Assembly: GCA_963841815.1 (NCBI GenBank)
Contig: CAWJEE010000011.1
Location: 62,001-126,000, forward strand
Direction of reading: 5' to 3'
Length of the DNA: 64,000 nt
Source: JAOUJD01 sp963841815
GTDB lineage: Bacteria > Pseudomonadota > Gammaproteobacteria > Burkholderiales > Burkholderiaceae_F
The position numbers and the translations under genes were made by a program. Shown piece after piece: positions 21,901 to 31,081 of the stretch. Within the stretch, counting starts at the first letter, position 1, and each line of letters starts with the position of its first letter. Under the pieces are notes generated by a model, which saw nothing but the letters and a program-made list of their open reading frames with translations, had not been told where the DNA came from and did no database searches.

Positions 21901-23361
21901 CTAGCGGACCTTCAGCGCGAAGCGGACGCCCGTCCGCTCCCACAGGATCGCCTCTTCCTCGAGCAGGTAGTGCGTCAGCGGATGCCCGAGCAGCCACTCG
22001 CCTTCGATCTCGAAGTCGATCGAACTGCCGAAGCGCAGCGCCAGGTGCGGCAGTTCCACCGGCCGGCGCGCGTGAGCGAGGATCACGGCGAGGCGCAGCG
22101 CGAGGATCTTCGCCGCGCGGGCGCGGTCCTGCAGCGCGTCGGCGATCTTCTTCAGGTTGCCGCGCTGCGCGAGTACCAGCGTCGCGATCCGTTCCTGGTC
22201 CGTGGTGGAGAAGCCGGCCAGGTCGCTGTTCTGGACCAGGTAGGCCGAGTGCTTGTGATAGTCGCCGTGCGAGATCGCGAAACCGACCTCGTGCAGCATC
22301 GCGGCCCAGTGCAGCCGGTTGACCATCTCCTCCGAAGCCCGCGGCTCCAGCGCGGCGTACAGCGCGAGCGCCAGTCGGCGCACGCGTTCGGCCTGCTCGC
22401 GGTCCACGGCGAAGCGCTTCAGCACGCGCTCGACGGTCGCATGCCGGACGTCCTTGTGCTCGCGCCGCCCGAGCAGGTCGTACAGGACACCGACGCGCAA
22501 GCCACCGCGCGCCGGCTTCATCGACGTCACGCCCAGCGTGTCGAAGACGGCGGACAGCACCGCGAGTCCGCCGGCGATCACGGACTGGCGGTCGGGCTTC
22601 ATGCCGGCGAGCCGGATGCGGCCGACCTCGCCCGCTTCCAGCACGGCGCCGCGCACGCGCTGCAGCCCGTCGGCCGTGATGGTGCCGTCGCTCCAGCCCT
22701 CGGCGCGCAGGATCTCGGACACCGCGCCGACCGTCCCGCTCGAGCCGTACGCCTCGCTCCAGTTGGCGCTGCCGAACAGCGACACCGCTTCCTCGATCTC
22801 GGCCGCCGCGGCGACCTGCGCCCTCTTCAGCGCGGGACGATCGATCCGGCCGTCCCTGAAGAAGCGCAGTGAGGTGTTGACGCAGCCGACCTTGAAGGAC
22901 TCCGCGCTCGACGCCGTGAACCCCGTGCCGACGATCATCTCGGTCGACGCGCCGCCGATGTCGACGACCAGCCGCGGCTGGTCGGTCAACGGCAGCTCGT
23001 GCGAGCAGCCCTCGAAGATCAGCCGTGCCTCTTCGCGCCCGGAGATCACTTCGATCGGATACCCGAGCGCGTCCTGGGCTTCGAGCAGGAACTCGTCGAC
23101 GTTGTGCGCCTGCCGCAGCGTCTGCGTGCCCACGGCGCGGACGTGCTCAGCGCCCATGCCGCGCAGGCGCTCGTTCATGCGCGCGAGCGTGTCGACGGCG
23201 ATCGCGATCGCCTTCTTGCTGAGCCGCCCTTCGCCGTCGAGCCCGGCGGCGAGGCGAACGGTCTCCTTCCAGTAGCCGACGCGGGCGATGTGGCTGCCTT
23301 CGACGCGCCCGATCTCGAGGCGGAAGCTGTTGGAGCCGAGATCGACGGCTGCGAGCTGCAT
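21901..23361 (-). CDS. ppx: Exopolyphosphatase (Ppx/GppA family)
   Basis: Removes terminal phosphates from polyphosphate. It starts MQLAAVDLGSNSFRLEIGRV at 23361, the family's first phosphate-binding loop; longer upstream starts would add an unrelated N-terminus. The second loop VVDIGGASTEMIVG is near residue 140. The C-terminal half has the HD-like helical region seen in Ppx (MLHEVGFAISHGDYHKHSAY). It is intact at 486 residues and tail-to-tail with sixA, opposing ppk1. Confidence 0.92.
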   Translation of the reverse strand: MQLAAVDLGSNSFRLEIGRVEGSHIARVGYWKETVRLAAGLDGEGRLSKKAIAIAVDTLARMNERLRGMGAEHVRAVGTQTLRQAHNVDEFLLEAQDALGYPIEVISGREEARLIFEGCSHELPLTDQPRLVVDIGGASTEMIVGTGFTASSAESFKVGCVNTSLRFFRDGRIDRPALKRAQVAAAAEIEEAVSLFGSANWSEAYGSSGTVGAVSEILRAEGWSDGTITADGLQRVRGAVLEAGEVGRIRLAGMKPDRQSVIAGGLAVLSAVFDTLGVTSMKPARGGLRVGVLYDLLGRREHKDVRHATVERVLKRFAVDREQAERVRRLALALYAALEPRASEEMVNRLHWAAMLHEVGFAISHGDYHKHSAYLVQNSDLAGFSTTDQERIATLVLAQRGNLKKIADALQDRARAAKILALRLAVILAHARRPVELPHLALRFGSSIDFEIEGEWLLGHPLTHYLLEEEAILWERTGVRFALKVR

Positions 23362-23534
23362 GGACGCGGCGGAGTTGCGGGGCCGGAGCGAGGGATCGAG
23401 GGAACCGTTAAGGACGCTCGAGTGTATCAACGGCATCCGTCAGTTCGCGGCCGCGGCCTTGCTCCCGGTCAGGGTTCGGTGCGTGGCGTGGCGCGCCCGT
23501 TGTCGCGCGCGACCACCGACGCGCCGACGGCCGG

Positions 23535-26088
23535 TCAGCCGAGGAACTCCTCGACTCGGGCGCCTTCGAAGGCGAGCGCCGCCACCTGCGCCTGGCTCAG
23601 CCGCTCGCCGGCCTTCAGCCAGTCGTCGACCGACGCGCCGGCACCGGCGGACTTCGCGAGGTCGATCAACTGGTCGCGCATCCGCACGTCGATGAGACAC
23701 GCGTTCGACGTCTCCTTCGACAGGACGTACCACGTGTAGCCTCCGATCAGGGCACCGCGCTGCGCCTCGCCGCGTCGCGCGTGATGCAGGGCGGCCGCCA
23801 TCAAGGGCTTGTAGGGCGCGGCTCCGCCGCTCGGACTGAGGTGGTCGAACCCCTCGCGCGCCAGCGACAGCACGTCGACGTCGTCGCCCCGCAGGGCCAG
23901 CGCCACGGCATGCAGCGCACGCGGCATCGCCCTGTTGTACGGCGCCCTCAGCCGCTGCAGGCCGTCGAGCACGCGCTGCAGGGCGTCGATCGCGGCGTCG
24001 AAATCGCCCGTGTCGAGCAGGACCAAGGACAGGTTGTTCAGGGCCATGTACTCGCCGAACTCGTCGCCGTTGCGCCGGTACAGTTCGGCCTGGCGTCCAT
24101 ACGCCGCCTTGCCTGCCGCAAAATCGTGGAGTTCCAGGGCACGGTTGCCGTGGACCATCGCCAGCACGGCTTGCAACCGCAGCGGAGCGTCGTCGCCGAT
24201 TACCGCGGTCGCTTCCTGCAGCGCTTCGGCGGTTCCCGGAAAGTTGCCGCGCGCGCTACCGATCGAGGCCACGCGGCAGAGGGCATCGCCAACCCGGTTC
24301 TTATCACCGAGTTGCCGATAGAGCTCCGCTGCGCGCCGCGCGGCCTGCAGCTTCTCGTCGCGCGCCGAGAAGCCCTGGATGTTCGCGACCGCGAGGCAGA
24401 AGGCCGCTTCGACGTCGGCCGGCAGGTCAGCAGGCAGCGGCCACAGCCGCATCATCCGCTCGAAGCCTTCGGCCGGCACGTTGTTGCCGGTCCACACGAA
24501 CCATCCATGTCCGAGCAGGCGAATCGCGAGCCCGGGATCGCCCTCGGGACTCATGGCCCAGTCGACGGCGGCCCGCAGGTTGCCGAGTTCAGCCAGTTGC
24601 CGGAGGCGGGCAGCGTAGGGAGCCGTCCAGCGCGCCTCGTCTTCCGCGGCCAGGAAGTTGATCAAGGCCTCGGCGTGCCTGCGCAGCATCGCGTCCGATT
24701 CGCCCGCCGCGCCCAGCTGCTCCAGCGCGAACGCGCGGGTCGGCTCGAGCAGGCGATAGCGCGGCTCGCCCTCCCCTTCGGCGATCACCAGCGACTTGTC
24801 GATCAACTGCGCGAGGAGGTCGAGAACCTGCCACTGGTCGACGTGCTCGTCGCAGGCAACGCCCTGCGCGAGTTCCAGCCTAAACCCGCCCGCGAAGACG
24901 CCGAGCCGCCGGAACACCGCGCGTTCTTCGTCGGACAGCAATCCGACGCTCCACTCCAGCGCCGCGCGCAGCGTCTGGTGCCGGCGCAGCTTCATCCGTG
25001 CGACACCGGTCAGCACGTTGAACATCTGGTCGAGGCGCGATTGCAGGCCGACGACGCCCAGCAGCGGAACGCGCGCGGCCGCCAGCTCGATCGCCAGCGG
25101 GATCCCGTCGAGACGGCGGCAGATGTCGATCACCGCCTCGACGTTGTCCGGGCCCAGGCGAAAGCGCGGATCGACCGCATGCGCGCGCGCCACGAACAGC
25201 GCCACCGCGCCGTTCCGTGAAGCTTCCTCCGGGTCCGTCGTCGACGGCAGCGCGAGCGAACCGAGGCGAAACACCTGCTCGTCGGCGCACTTGAGCGACT
25301 CCTGCGACGTGATCAGCAGCCGCACGCCGGGCGCCTGCGCGCGCATCAGCGCGATCAGGGGCGCGACGGCCTCGGCGAGGTGCTCGCAGTTGTCGAGCAC
25401 CAGCAGCAGCCGCTGCTTTGCGAGCAGCGGCGGCGAGCGCGTCGTGCGCGGGACGATTGCCCGGCAGCTGCAGCCCCATCGCGCCGGCGATGGCAGCGGG
25501 CATCTGCGTAGCGTCGTTGATCGGCGCCAGTTCGACCCACCAGCGGCCGTCGGGCGCGTCGAGCGGGTCCGCGGCCGCGAGCGCGAGCGCCAGCCGCGTC
25601 TTGCCGATGCCGCCGGCGCCGACGATCGACACCACCGGGCACCGCCGCATCAGGCCGACCACTTCGTCGAGATCGTCGTCCCGGCCGAACAGCGGAGCGG
25701 CGACAGGGAGGTTGGCGCGCGGCGCATCCGCACCCGGCTCCGGTCCGCCCTCGCCCGCCGATGCAGGGGAAGGGCGCGCGGCCCGGCCTGGCGCACCCAG
25801 CGCCAGCGTGAACCGGTAGCCGCGCCCCGGGATCGTCGCGATCGCGGACGGCCCCAGCACCTTGCGCAGGCTGCTCACCTGCACCTGCAGGTTGTTCTCC
25901 TCGACCACCAGGCCGGGCCACACGAGGTCGAGCAGCTCGTTCTTGCCCACCACCCGCTCGCGCCGTTCGTAGAGCGCCATCAGGAGGTCGAACGCACGGG
26001 CGCCGAGCGCGGCGGGCTGGCCGCCGACGAGCACCTGCCGCTCCGCGGGGCGGATCTCGATGGCGTCGAAGTGCTGGTCGTCGGGCAT
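23535..26088 (-). CDS. Large transcriptional regulator: winged helix, NTPase and TPR region
   Basis: An AfsR/CadC-like regulator of about 850 residues. Residues about 1-100 form an OmpR-type winged helix (FDLLMALYERRERVV, then VSSLRKVLG and IPGRGYRF). A STAND-type NTPase follows with Walker A GAGGIGKTRLALAL near residue 160 and the Walker B-like LVLDNCEH. The C-terminal half is helical with TPR-like repeats. One extra base near 25430 splits the frame. The ATG at 26088 begins MPDDQHFDAIEI. It diverges from a run of small exported-protein genes, and paired direct repeats lie between; the ligand is unknown. Confidence 0.82.
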
Positions 26089-26176
26089 GGCGCGTGTCGT
26101 GCGAGTGGTCGGTGAGCAAAGTCTGCGCAAGCCGGACGGGGGCGGCAAGGGGCGGAGCGCCCCCGGCGGTGCATTT

Positions 26177-26233
26177 CAGAACGTTTAAGGCGCTCCTTCA
26201 GCGCGGCTTCAGTGCTTTCCAGAACGCTCAAGG
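26177..26233. promoter_or_regulatory. Paired direct repeats between regulator and small exported genes
   Basis: CAGAACGTTTAAGG (26177-26190) and CAGAACGCTCAAGG (26220-26233) match at 12 of 14 positions, start to start 43 bp, close to four helical turns. OmpR-type winged helices usually bind direct repeats, so this may be the operator of the neighbouring regulator. Confidence 0.4.
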
Positions 26234-26317
26234 ACTGAAGCGAAGGGCGCCGCGCACAGTGCGGCCATCGACAACGCAGCACCGATCCCCGCCGTCAGCC
26301 AACCCAAGGAGCCCACC

Positions 26318-26482
26318 ATGAACCGTCCCTTCCGCCCCGTTTCGAAACTGTCCAGCGCCGTTTCCGCCCTCGCCGCCGTCCTCTCGACGGTCGTGATCCT
26401 GAGCGGCATCGGCGGACTGGCCGAGCACTACGGCAGCCAGGCCCAGGTTGCCACGACCGACGCTACCGCGCCGCGCGCCTGA
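26318..26482 (+). CDS. Small single-pass membrane or exported protein (54 aa)
   Basis: An intact short frame, MNRPFRPVSKLSSAVSALAA, with a hydrophobic core (about residues 13-34) after a basic N-terminus and a hydrophilic tail ending PRA. AAGGAG lies seven bases before the ATG. It is too short for family recognition; the second gene downstream also encodes an exported protein, so they may form an operon. The tail has no Cys or charged cluster of note. Confidence 0.6.
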   Translation: MNRPFRPVSKLSSAVSALAAVLSTVVILSGIGGLAEHYGSQAQVATTDATAPRA

Positions 26483-26594
26483 CACCGCGCAGGCCGTCCG
26501 GCGACCCGCCGCACCAGGCGAATACACGCACCCGCTGTCATCGACAGCCAACCCGCTCCCCTTCCGGGAGTCATTCACCACGAAGGAGAAGTCC

Positions 26595-26951
26595 ATGAAG
26601 AAGCTCGCTACAGCGTTGATCGGAATGTCCATCGCCGCTGCGACGATCGCGCAGGCCGATGAACCGGCCAGCACGGCAATGGCGCTCGGCGCCGCTTCGG
26701 TCGGCGCGTTGCAGGAGTCACGGGCGCTGCCCGGCTACCCGGTGTCCGCCCTGCGGGAACGCGAGCACTACGGACGTGTGATGCTCGGCTACGACGTCGC
26801 CGCCGACGGTACGGTGACCCGCGTGCAGGTCCTGTCCGCCTATCCGGTGCAGGTCTTTACCCGGGCCGCAACCCAAGCGGTGGCGACGTGGCGCCTCGAC
26901 CCCGGGCACGCCGGCACCCGGAAGGTCGAGTTCACGTTCAAGGCGGATTGA
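26595..26951 (+). CDS. Exported TonB C-terminal-domain protein
   Basis: A 118-residue protein with a signal peptide (MKKLATALIGMSIAAATIAQADE) and a C-terminal TonB-like fold (GRVMLGYDVAADGTVTRVQVL, then TQAVATWRLDPG and KVEFTFKAD). It lacks the N-terminal anchor and Pro-rich spacer of true TonB, so it is probably a periplasmic domain protein, not an energy transducer. GAAGGAG precedes the ATG at 26595. It lies 112 bp after the 54-residue gene. Confidence 0.7.
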   Translation: MKKLATALIGMSIAAATIAQADEPASTAMALGAASVGALQESRALPGYPVSALREREHYGRVMLGYDVAADGTVTRVQVLSAYPVQVFTRAATQAVATWRLDPGHAGTRKVEFTFKAD

Positions 26952-27181
26952 TTGCAGGGCCGGCCGCGGCGACGCCGTCGGCGGGCTGTCCGCGCTCCCC
27001 CGAGGCGACAGCCCATCTGCCTTGCGGCGCGGCGTTCCGCAGCAGGCATGGTCGACGCACCGGCCTGGGCTGCGCGGCACGTCACACGGCGCGGAGATGG
27101 CAGCAAGGACGTTCGCTGGTCGAGGGGATCGCGCGCGCGCGCGGCACTCCCGCTAGACTGCCTCGACCCTCAGGAGGCCCC

Positions 27182-27487
27182 ATGAAGATCCGTGCCGTCG
27201 CGTTCGTCGCCCTGCTCCTCCCGCTCGCCGCCGTCGCGGCGCCTAACGCGGCCGAGGGCCACAAGCTGGTGCAGCAGCACAAGTGCGAGGCCTGCCACGA
27301 ATCGAAGGTCTACGGGCCGCCGGGGAGCATCTATACCCGCAAGGACCGCAAGGTCACGAGCTGGGAGAAACTCAAGGCGCAGGTCGCGGGCTGCAGCACG
27401 ATGCTGAACCTCGGTCTCTTCCCCGACGACGAAGAGAGCGTCGCGAAGTACCTGAACGACACCTGGTACAAGCTGCCGGTGAAGTGA
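27182..27487 (+). CDS. Small periplasmic c-type cytochrome
   Basis: A signal peptide (MKIRAVAFVALLLPLAAVAAP) precedes one haem-binding motif CEACH near residues 37-41 in HKCEACHESKVYGPP. There is no obvious Met ligand in a standard place apart from Met in CSTMLNLG. At 101 residues it fits a monohaem class I cytochrome fragment such as those used as small electron carriers. GGAGG is about six bases upstream. The partner oxidoreductase is not in the window. Confidence 0.8.
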   Translation: MKIRAVAFVALLLPLAAVAAPNAAEGHKLVQQHKCEACHESKVYGPPGSIYTRKDRKVTSWEKLKAQVAGCSTMLNLGLFPDDEESVAKYLNDTWYKLPVK

Positions 27488-27568
27488 CGGCGGCATACGC
27501 CCCGGAACCCTCCGCCGGCCGGCACGTTCACTTCGACCCGCGCCGGCCACGCGCCGAGTCCTGCCGGG

Positions 27569-28285
27569 TCAGCAACCCAGCTGCGCGGCGAGATCGCCGA
27601 AGTCCGACGCAGCGAAGTCCCACCGGTCAGACGGCGCCAGGTCCGTGGCCTGCGCCGGACCGTGCTCGGTCGCGCGCAGCACGAAGGCCGTGACCAGCCC
27701 GCACGCGCGCGCCGCCGCGAGGTCGTTGTTGTGCGCGGCCACCAGGCACACCTGTTCCGGCCGCAGCCCGAGGATGTCGGCCGTCCGCAGGTACGCCTCC
27801 GGCTGCGGCTTGTACGCGCCCGCGACCTCGGCGCCGAGGATCGCGTCCCACGGCAGCCCCGCGCGCTTCGCCATGTTCAGCAGCAAGGCGACGTTGCCGT
27901 TCGACAGCGGTGCGACGACGTAGCGCGCCTTCATGCGCAGCAGCCCGGGCACGGAGTCGGGCCACGGGTCGAGCCGGTGCCAGGCATGGTTCAGCTCGTC
28001 GAGTTCGGCGGTGTCGACCGAACCCAGGTCGACGCCGTGCTCGGCGAGGACCGCGTCGAGGTTCTCGCGATGGAGCACGTCGAGCCGGGTGAACGGCCGG
28101 CGCCCGGAACGGCACTCCTCCATCGCCGGCTGGTAGCGGCGCCGCCAGGCATCGGCCAGCGCGTGCGGATCGACTTCAGCGCGGCCATGCCGCTGCAGGA
28201 AAGCCGCGAGGTCGCGCGCGACCCCTTCGCGCCAGTCGACCACCGTGCCGAACACATCGAAGACGAGCGCTTTCAGCGACGCCAT
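27569..28285 (-). CDS. Haloacid dehalogenase type II (HAD superfamily)
   Basis: A HAD hydrolase of 238 residues that fits (S)-2-haloacid dehalogenases. The nucleophile Asp is in LVFDVFGTVVDWREG near residue 9. The Ser/Asn motif is APLSNGN, the Lys in GAYKPQPEAY, and the acidic-loop region VAAHNNDLAAARACG ends in Asn-Asn-Asp, as typical for type II dehalogenases. An excellent ribosome binding site (GGAGGTGA) precedes the ATG at 28285. The physiological substrate is not shown; many relatives act on 2-haloacids. Confidence 0.85.
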   Translation of the reverse strand: MASLKALVFDVFGTVVDWREGVARDLAAFLQRHGRAEVDPHALADAWRRRYQPAMEECRSGRRPFTRLDVLHRENLDAVLAEHGVDLGSVDTAELDELNHAWHRLDPWPDSVPGLLRMKARYVVAPLSNGNVALLLNMAKRAGLPWDAILGAEVAGAYKPQPEAYLRTADILGLRPEQVCLVAAHNNDLAAARACGLVTAFVLRATEHGPAQATDLAPSDRWDFAASDFGDLAAQLGC

Positions 28286-28377
28286 GTGTCACCTCCTCGG
28301 AGGACGGCGTCGAGCTTACCCCGCCATCAACGCATCGCTGCGGAAGTAGTCGACATCTCTCCACGCCGCGTGCTACG

Positions 28378-29352
28378 TCACACGCGACGCGCCGGCTGCG
28401 CCGCACCACGGCGCCCGCCGCGCCCGCGCCGGTCGATCTCGAGCTCGCGCGGCACTTCGTTGCGCAGCCAAGCCACGAATGCTTCCGTCGGCGCGCGTTC
28501 GGCCGTTTCGGCGATGTCGAGGTAGAACCCGCCGACCAGCGCGGTGCTCTTGCCACCCAGTGGCGCGACCAACCGTCCCTCACGCAGGTCGTCCGTGAGG
28601 TGCGGCCACTTGCCGATGGCGACGCCGCTGCCCTTCCGCGCCGCCTCGATCGCCTGGTCATAGTGCGAGAAGCGCATCCACCCCGAGCCGCGCACGTTCT
28701 TCAGGTGCATCGCATTCGACCACTGTTCCCAGTCGTACCACGCGCGCCCGTACAGCACGGTCTCGAAGTCGATCAGCACGTGCCGGGCGAGGTCGGCGAC
28801 TTCGCGCAGCGGGTTGCTCCAGCTGCGCGCGAGCGACGGCGCGCAGACCGGGAACTGCAGGTAGTCGAAGATCTTGTCGGGCGACGGCACCGGCATCTGC
28901 AGGGTCGCGAAGCGGATCGCGATGTCGATGTCGTCGCGCTCCAGGCCCACGGCGTCGTTCGTGGCCACGACGCGCAGGTCGATCTCCGGATGCGCCCTCT
29001 GGAAGCCGGGCAGGCGTGGAACCAGCCAGGTGGAAGCGAGGGCGACCGTGGTGGTCACCGAAAGCGTGCGCCAGGGACCGACGAGGCGCTGTGTCGCCGT
29101 GTCGATCAGCGCGAGTGCGTCGTCGACTGCGCGGAACAGCTCGGCGCCTGCGGCAGTGAGTTGAAGGGACCGGTTGACGCGGCGGAACAGCGGCTTGCCG
29201 AGCTGGTCCTCCAGTGCCTTGACCTGATGGCTCACGGCGGACTGCGTGATGAACAACTCGCGGGCGGCATGCGTGAAGCTCAGGTGTCGAGCCGCCGCGC
29301 GGAACCCGCGCAGCAGGTCGAGCGACAGGCGAGGAACACGTTGCCGGTCCAT
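28378..29352 (-). CDS. LysR-family transcriptional regulator, GcvA-like
   Basis: A 324-residue LysR protein. Its N-terminal helix-turn-helix has LSFTHAARELFITQSAVSHQVKALED, cited in parts as FTHAARELFITQSAVS and HQVKALEDQLG. A substrate-binding domain follows from about residue 90. The sequence style (RVPRLSLDLLRGFRAAARH) fits the GcvA subgroup. It diverges from the hypothetical exported gene at 29473, its likeliest target by position. It has an Arg/Gly-rich tail after residue 305. Confidence 0.85.
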   Translation of the reverse strand: MDRQRVPRLSLDLLRGFRAAARHLSFTHAARELFITQSAVSHQVKALEDQLGKPLFRRVNRSLQLTAAGAELFRAVDDALALIDTATQRLVGPWRTLSVTTTVALASTWLVPRLPGFQRAHPEIDLRVVATNDAVGLERDDIDIAIRFATLQMPVPSPDKIFDYLQFPVCAPSLARSWSNPLREVADLARHVLIDFETVLYGRAWYDWEQWSNAMHLKNVRGSGWMRFSHYDQAIEAARKGSGVAIGKWPHLTDDLREGRLVAPLGGKSTALVGGFYLDIAETAERAPTEAFVAWLRNEVPRELEIDRRGRGGRRGAAQPARRV

Positions 29353-29472
29353 GAGTTCCGCTCATGCCACGTTGAAGAATTGATCGTTTGAGGGGTGCAG
29401 GCGCGCAGCAGAAGAATGCAGTCACTGTAGTCCACGGCCCTCCCGTGGCCAACCTCGCAAAGGAGCGATGCC

Positions 29473-29886
29473 ATGACCAGTTCTCAAACCCGCTCGACCC
29501 GCGCCGCCTTCTTCGCCGCCGTGGTTCTCGTCGCGCCGGCCGCCATCGCGGCCCACATCGTGGGCAGCTGGCAGGACAGCGCCATCGGCGTTCACGACGG
29601 TCGCTACGTCGCGGGTGGAAGGGTCTACGGCACGCTCGACGCGCTCGAAGCCGCCGTGCGCGCATCGCGCCCGGCGACGCTGCTGATCGTGTCGTGCACG
29701 CCGGCCGCCACACGGTCGTGGCTGGCCGTTGTGCCCCGGTTCGACGACCTGCCGTTGCATCTGGACGTGTCGGACGGCTCGTCGCCCGCGTGCGAAGCGA
29801 CGATTCCCGTCAGCGCCTCGAGCGGCGCTGCGCCGGCCGGCATCGAGCCCGCGGTCCAGCAGTACTGGGATCGACGCATGCCGTAG
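29473..29886 (+). CDS. Hypothetical exported protein
   Basis: A 137-residue protein with an N-terminal signal peptide (RAAFFAAVVLVAPAAIAAH). Two Cys residues (VSCTP and SPACEA) could form a disulfide. No family is recognised. The start at 29473 has AGGAG about eight bases upstream, and it diverges from the LysR gene. It could be a target of that regulator. It has no membrane segment after the signal peptide. Confidence 0.55.
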   Translation: MTSSQTRSTRAAFFAAVVLVAPAAIAAHIVGSWQDSAIGVHDGRYVAGGRVYGTLDALEAAVRASRPATLLIVSCTPAATRSWLAVVPRFDDLPLHLDVSDGSSPACEATIPVSASSGAAPAGIEPAVQQYWDRRMP

Positions 29887-30007
29887 CGCCGACCGATGCG
29901 AATCGAGGAACGCGGGCGGACTCGCGGATCAGCCAGGGAGATCGGCTATAAAGCGGCACTGACGAATCCGCCCGGGCCCGCAGCGCGCGTTGCGGATGCC
30001 CTTCCCG

Positions 30008-30790
30008 ATGCCGCTGACGCTCGCCACCTGGAACGTGAACTCGCTGAAGGTCCGCCTTCAGCACCTGCTCGACTGGCTCGGCAAGCACGCCGTCGACGTC
30101 GTGTGCCTGCAGGAGACCAAGCTGCCCGACGACAAGTTTCCCGTCGACGTGCTGCAGCAGGCGGGCTACGAGAGCGTGTTCACCGGGCAGAAGACCTACA
30201 ACGGCGTGGCGATCCTGACCCGCCGCGCGACAGTCGGTGTGGCCGAGGACGTGCAGGCGAACCTGCCGAACTTCCAGGACGAGCAGAAGCGGCTGATCGC
30301 GGCGACCGTGGCCGGCGTGCGTGTCGTGTGCGGATACTTCCCGAACGGCCAGGCGGTGGGCAGCGAGAAGTACGACTACAAGCTGCGGTGGATCGCCGCG
30401 CTGAACGACTGGCTGCGCGAGGAACTGGCGCGCTCACCGCAGCTCGCGCTGCTCGGCGACTACAACGTCGCACCCGAAGATCGCGACGTGCACGACCCCA
30501 AAGCATGGGAAGGACAGGTGCTGTTCTCCGAACCGGAGAAGCAGGCGTTCCGCGACCTCGTCGCGCTCGGCCTCGTCGACAGCTTCCGCCTGTTCGAGCA
30601 GCCTGAGCGCAGCTACTCGTGGTGGGATTACCGGATGCTCGCGTTCCGCCGCAAGATGGGGCTGCGGATCGACCATATCCTGCTGTCGACGGCCCTCGCG
30701 GCGCGCTGCACAGCATGCACGATCGACGTCGAGCCGCGCCGCCTCGAGCAGCCGAGCGACCACGCGCCGGTGATCGTCACGCTGCAGTAG
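30008..30790 (+). CDS. xth: Exodeoxyribonuclease III
   Basis: An AP endonuclease and 3'-5' exonuclease of base-excision repair. The start is chosen at the ATG at 30008 (MPLTLATWNVNSLKVRL), which matches the family N-terminus; upstream starts at 29990 and 29996 are possible. Conserved parts are LQETKLPDD (metal-binding Glu), YNGVAIL, GDYNVAPEDRDVHDP, SYSWWDYR and the end LRIDHILL and PSDHAPV. At 260 residues it is of normal length. The frame is intact. No clear ribosome binding site was seen. Confidence 0.93.
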   Translation: MPLTLATWNVNSLKVRLQHLLDWLGKHAVDVVCLQETKLPDDKFPVDVLQQAGYESVFTGQKTYNGVAILTRRATVGVAEDVQANLPNFQDEQKRLIAATVAGVRVVCGYFPNGQAVGSEKYDYKLRWIAALNDWLREELARSPQLALLGDYNVAPEDRDVHDPKAWEGQVLFSEPEKQAFRDLVALGLVDSFRLFEQPERSYSWWDYRMLAFRRKMGLRIDHILLSTALAARCTACTIDVEPRRLEQPSDHAPVIVTLQ

Positions 30791-30814
30791 TCGCACCCAC
30801 CGGCTTCCGGGTGC

Positions 30815-31048
30815 TCAAGGGCGTTCCCGCTGCCGGAGGCGCGTCCAGAACGCCCAGCCGCGGTAGCAAGGCCACAGGAGCCAGAGGGCCCAGAAGGGCG
30901 CCGACAGCACCAGGCCGAGCGCGAAGCCGCTGCCTTCGCGGTCCTCGCCGAGCAGGCCCGTGCCGACGACGGCCCAGGTGACCCACAGGAACCAGCCCCA
31001 CCGCAGGGCGGTCGGGCCGGGATCGGCGGAGAACAGCGGACGTGCCAT
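30815..31048 (-). CDS. Small predicted membrane protein (77 aa)
   Basis: An intact frame starting MARPLFSADPGPTALRWGWF with two hydrophobic segments rich in Trp (about residues 17-34 and 43-63). No family is recognised. It lies between xth and the RND pump on the pump's strand, and is just downstream of it. The Trp-rich membrane segments and basic end (RLRQRERP) support an inner-membrane protein. Confidence 0.5.
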   Translation of the reverse strand: MARPLFSADPGPTALRWGWFLWVTWAVVGTGLLGEDREGSGFALGLVLSAPFWALWLLWPCYRGWAFWTRLRQRERP

Positions 31049-31081
31049 CGGGCCAGATTAGCCGACCCGGGCGCGAGTCGC

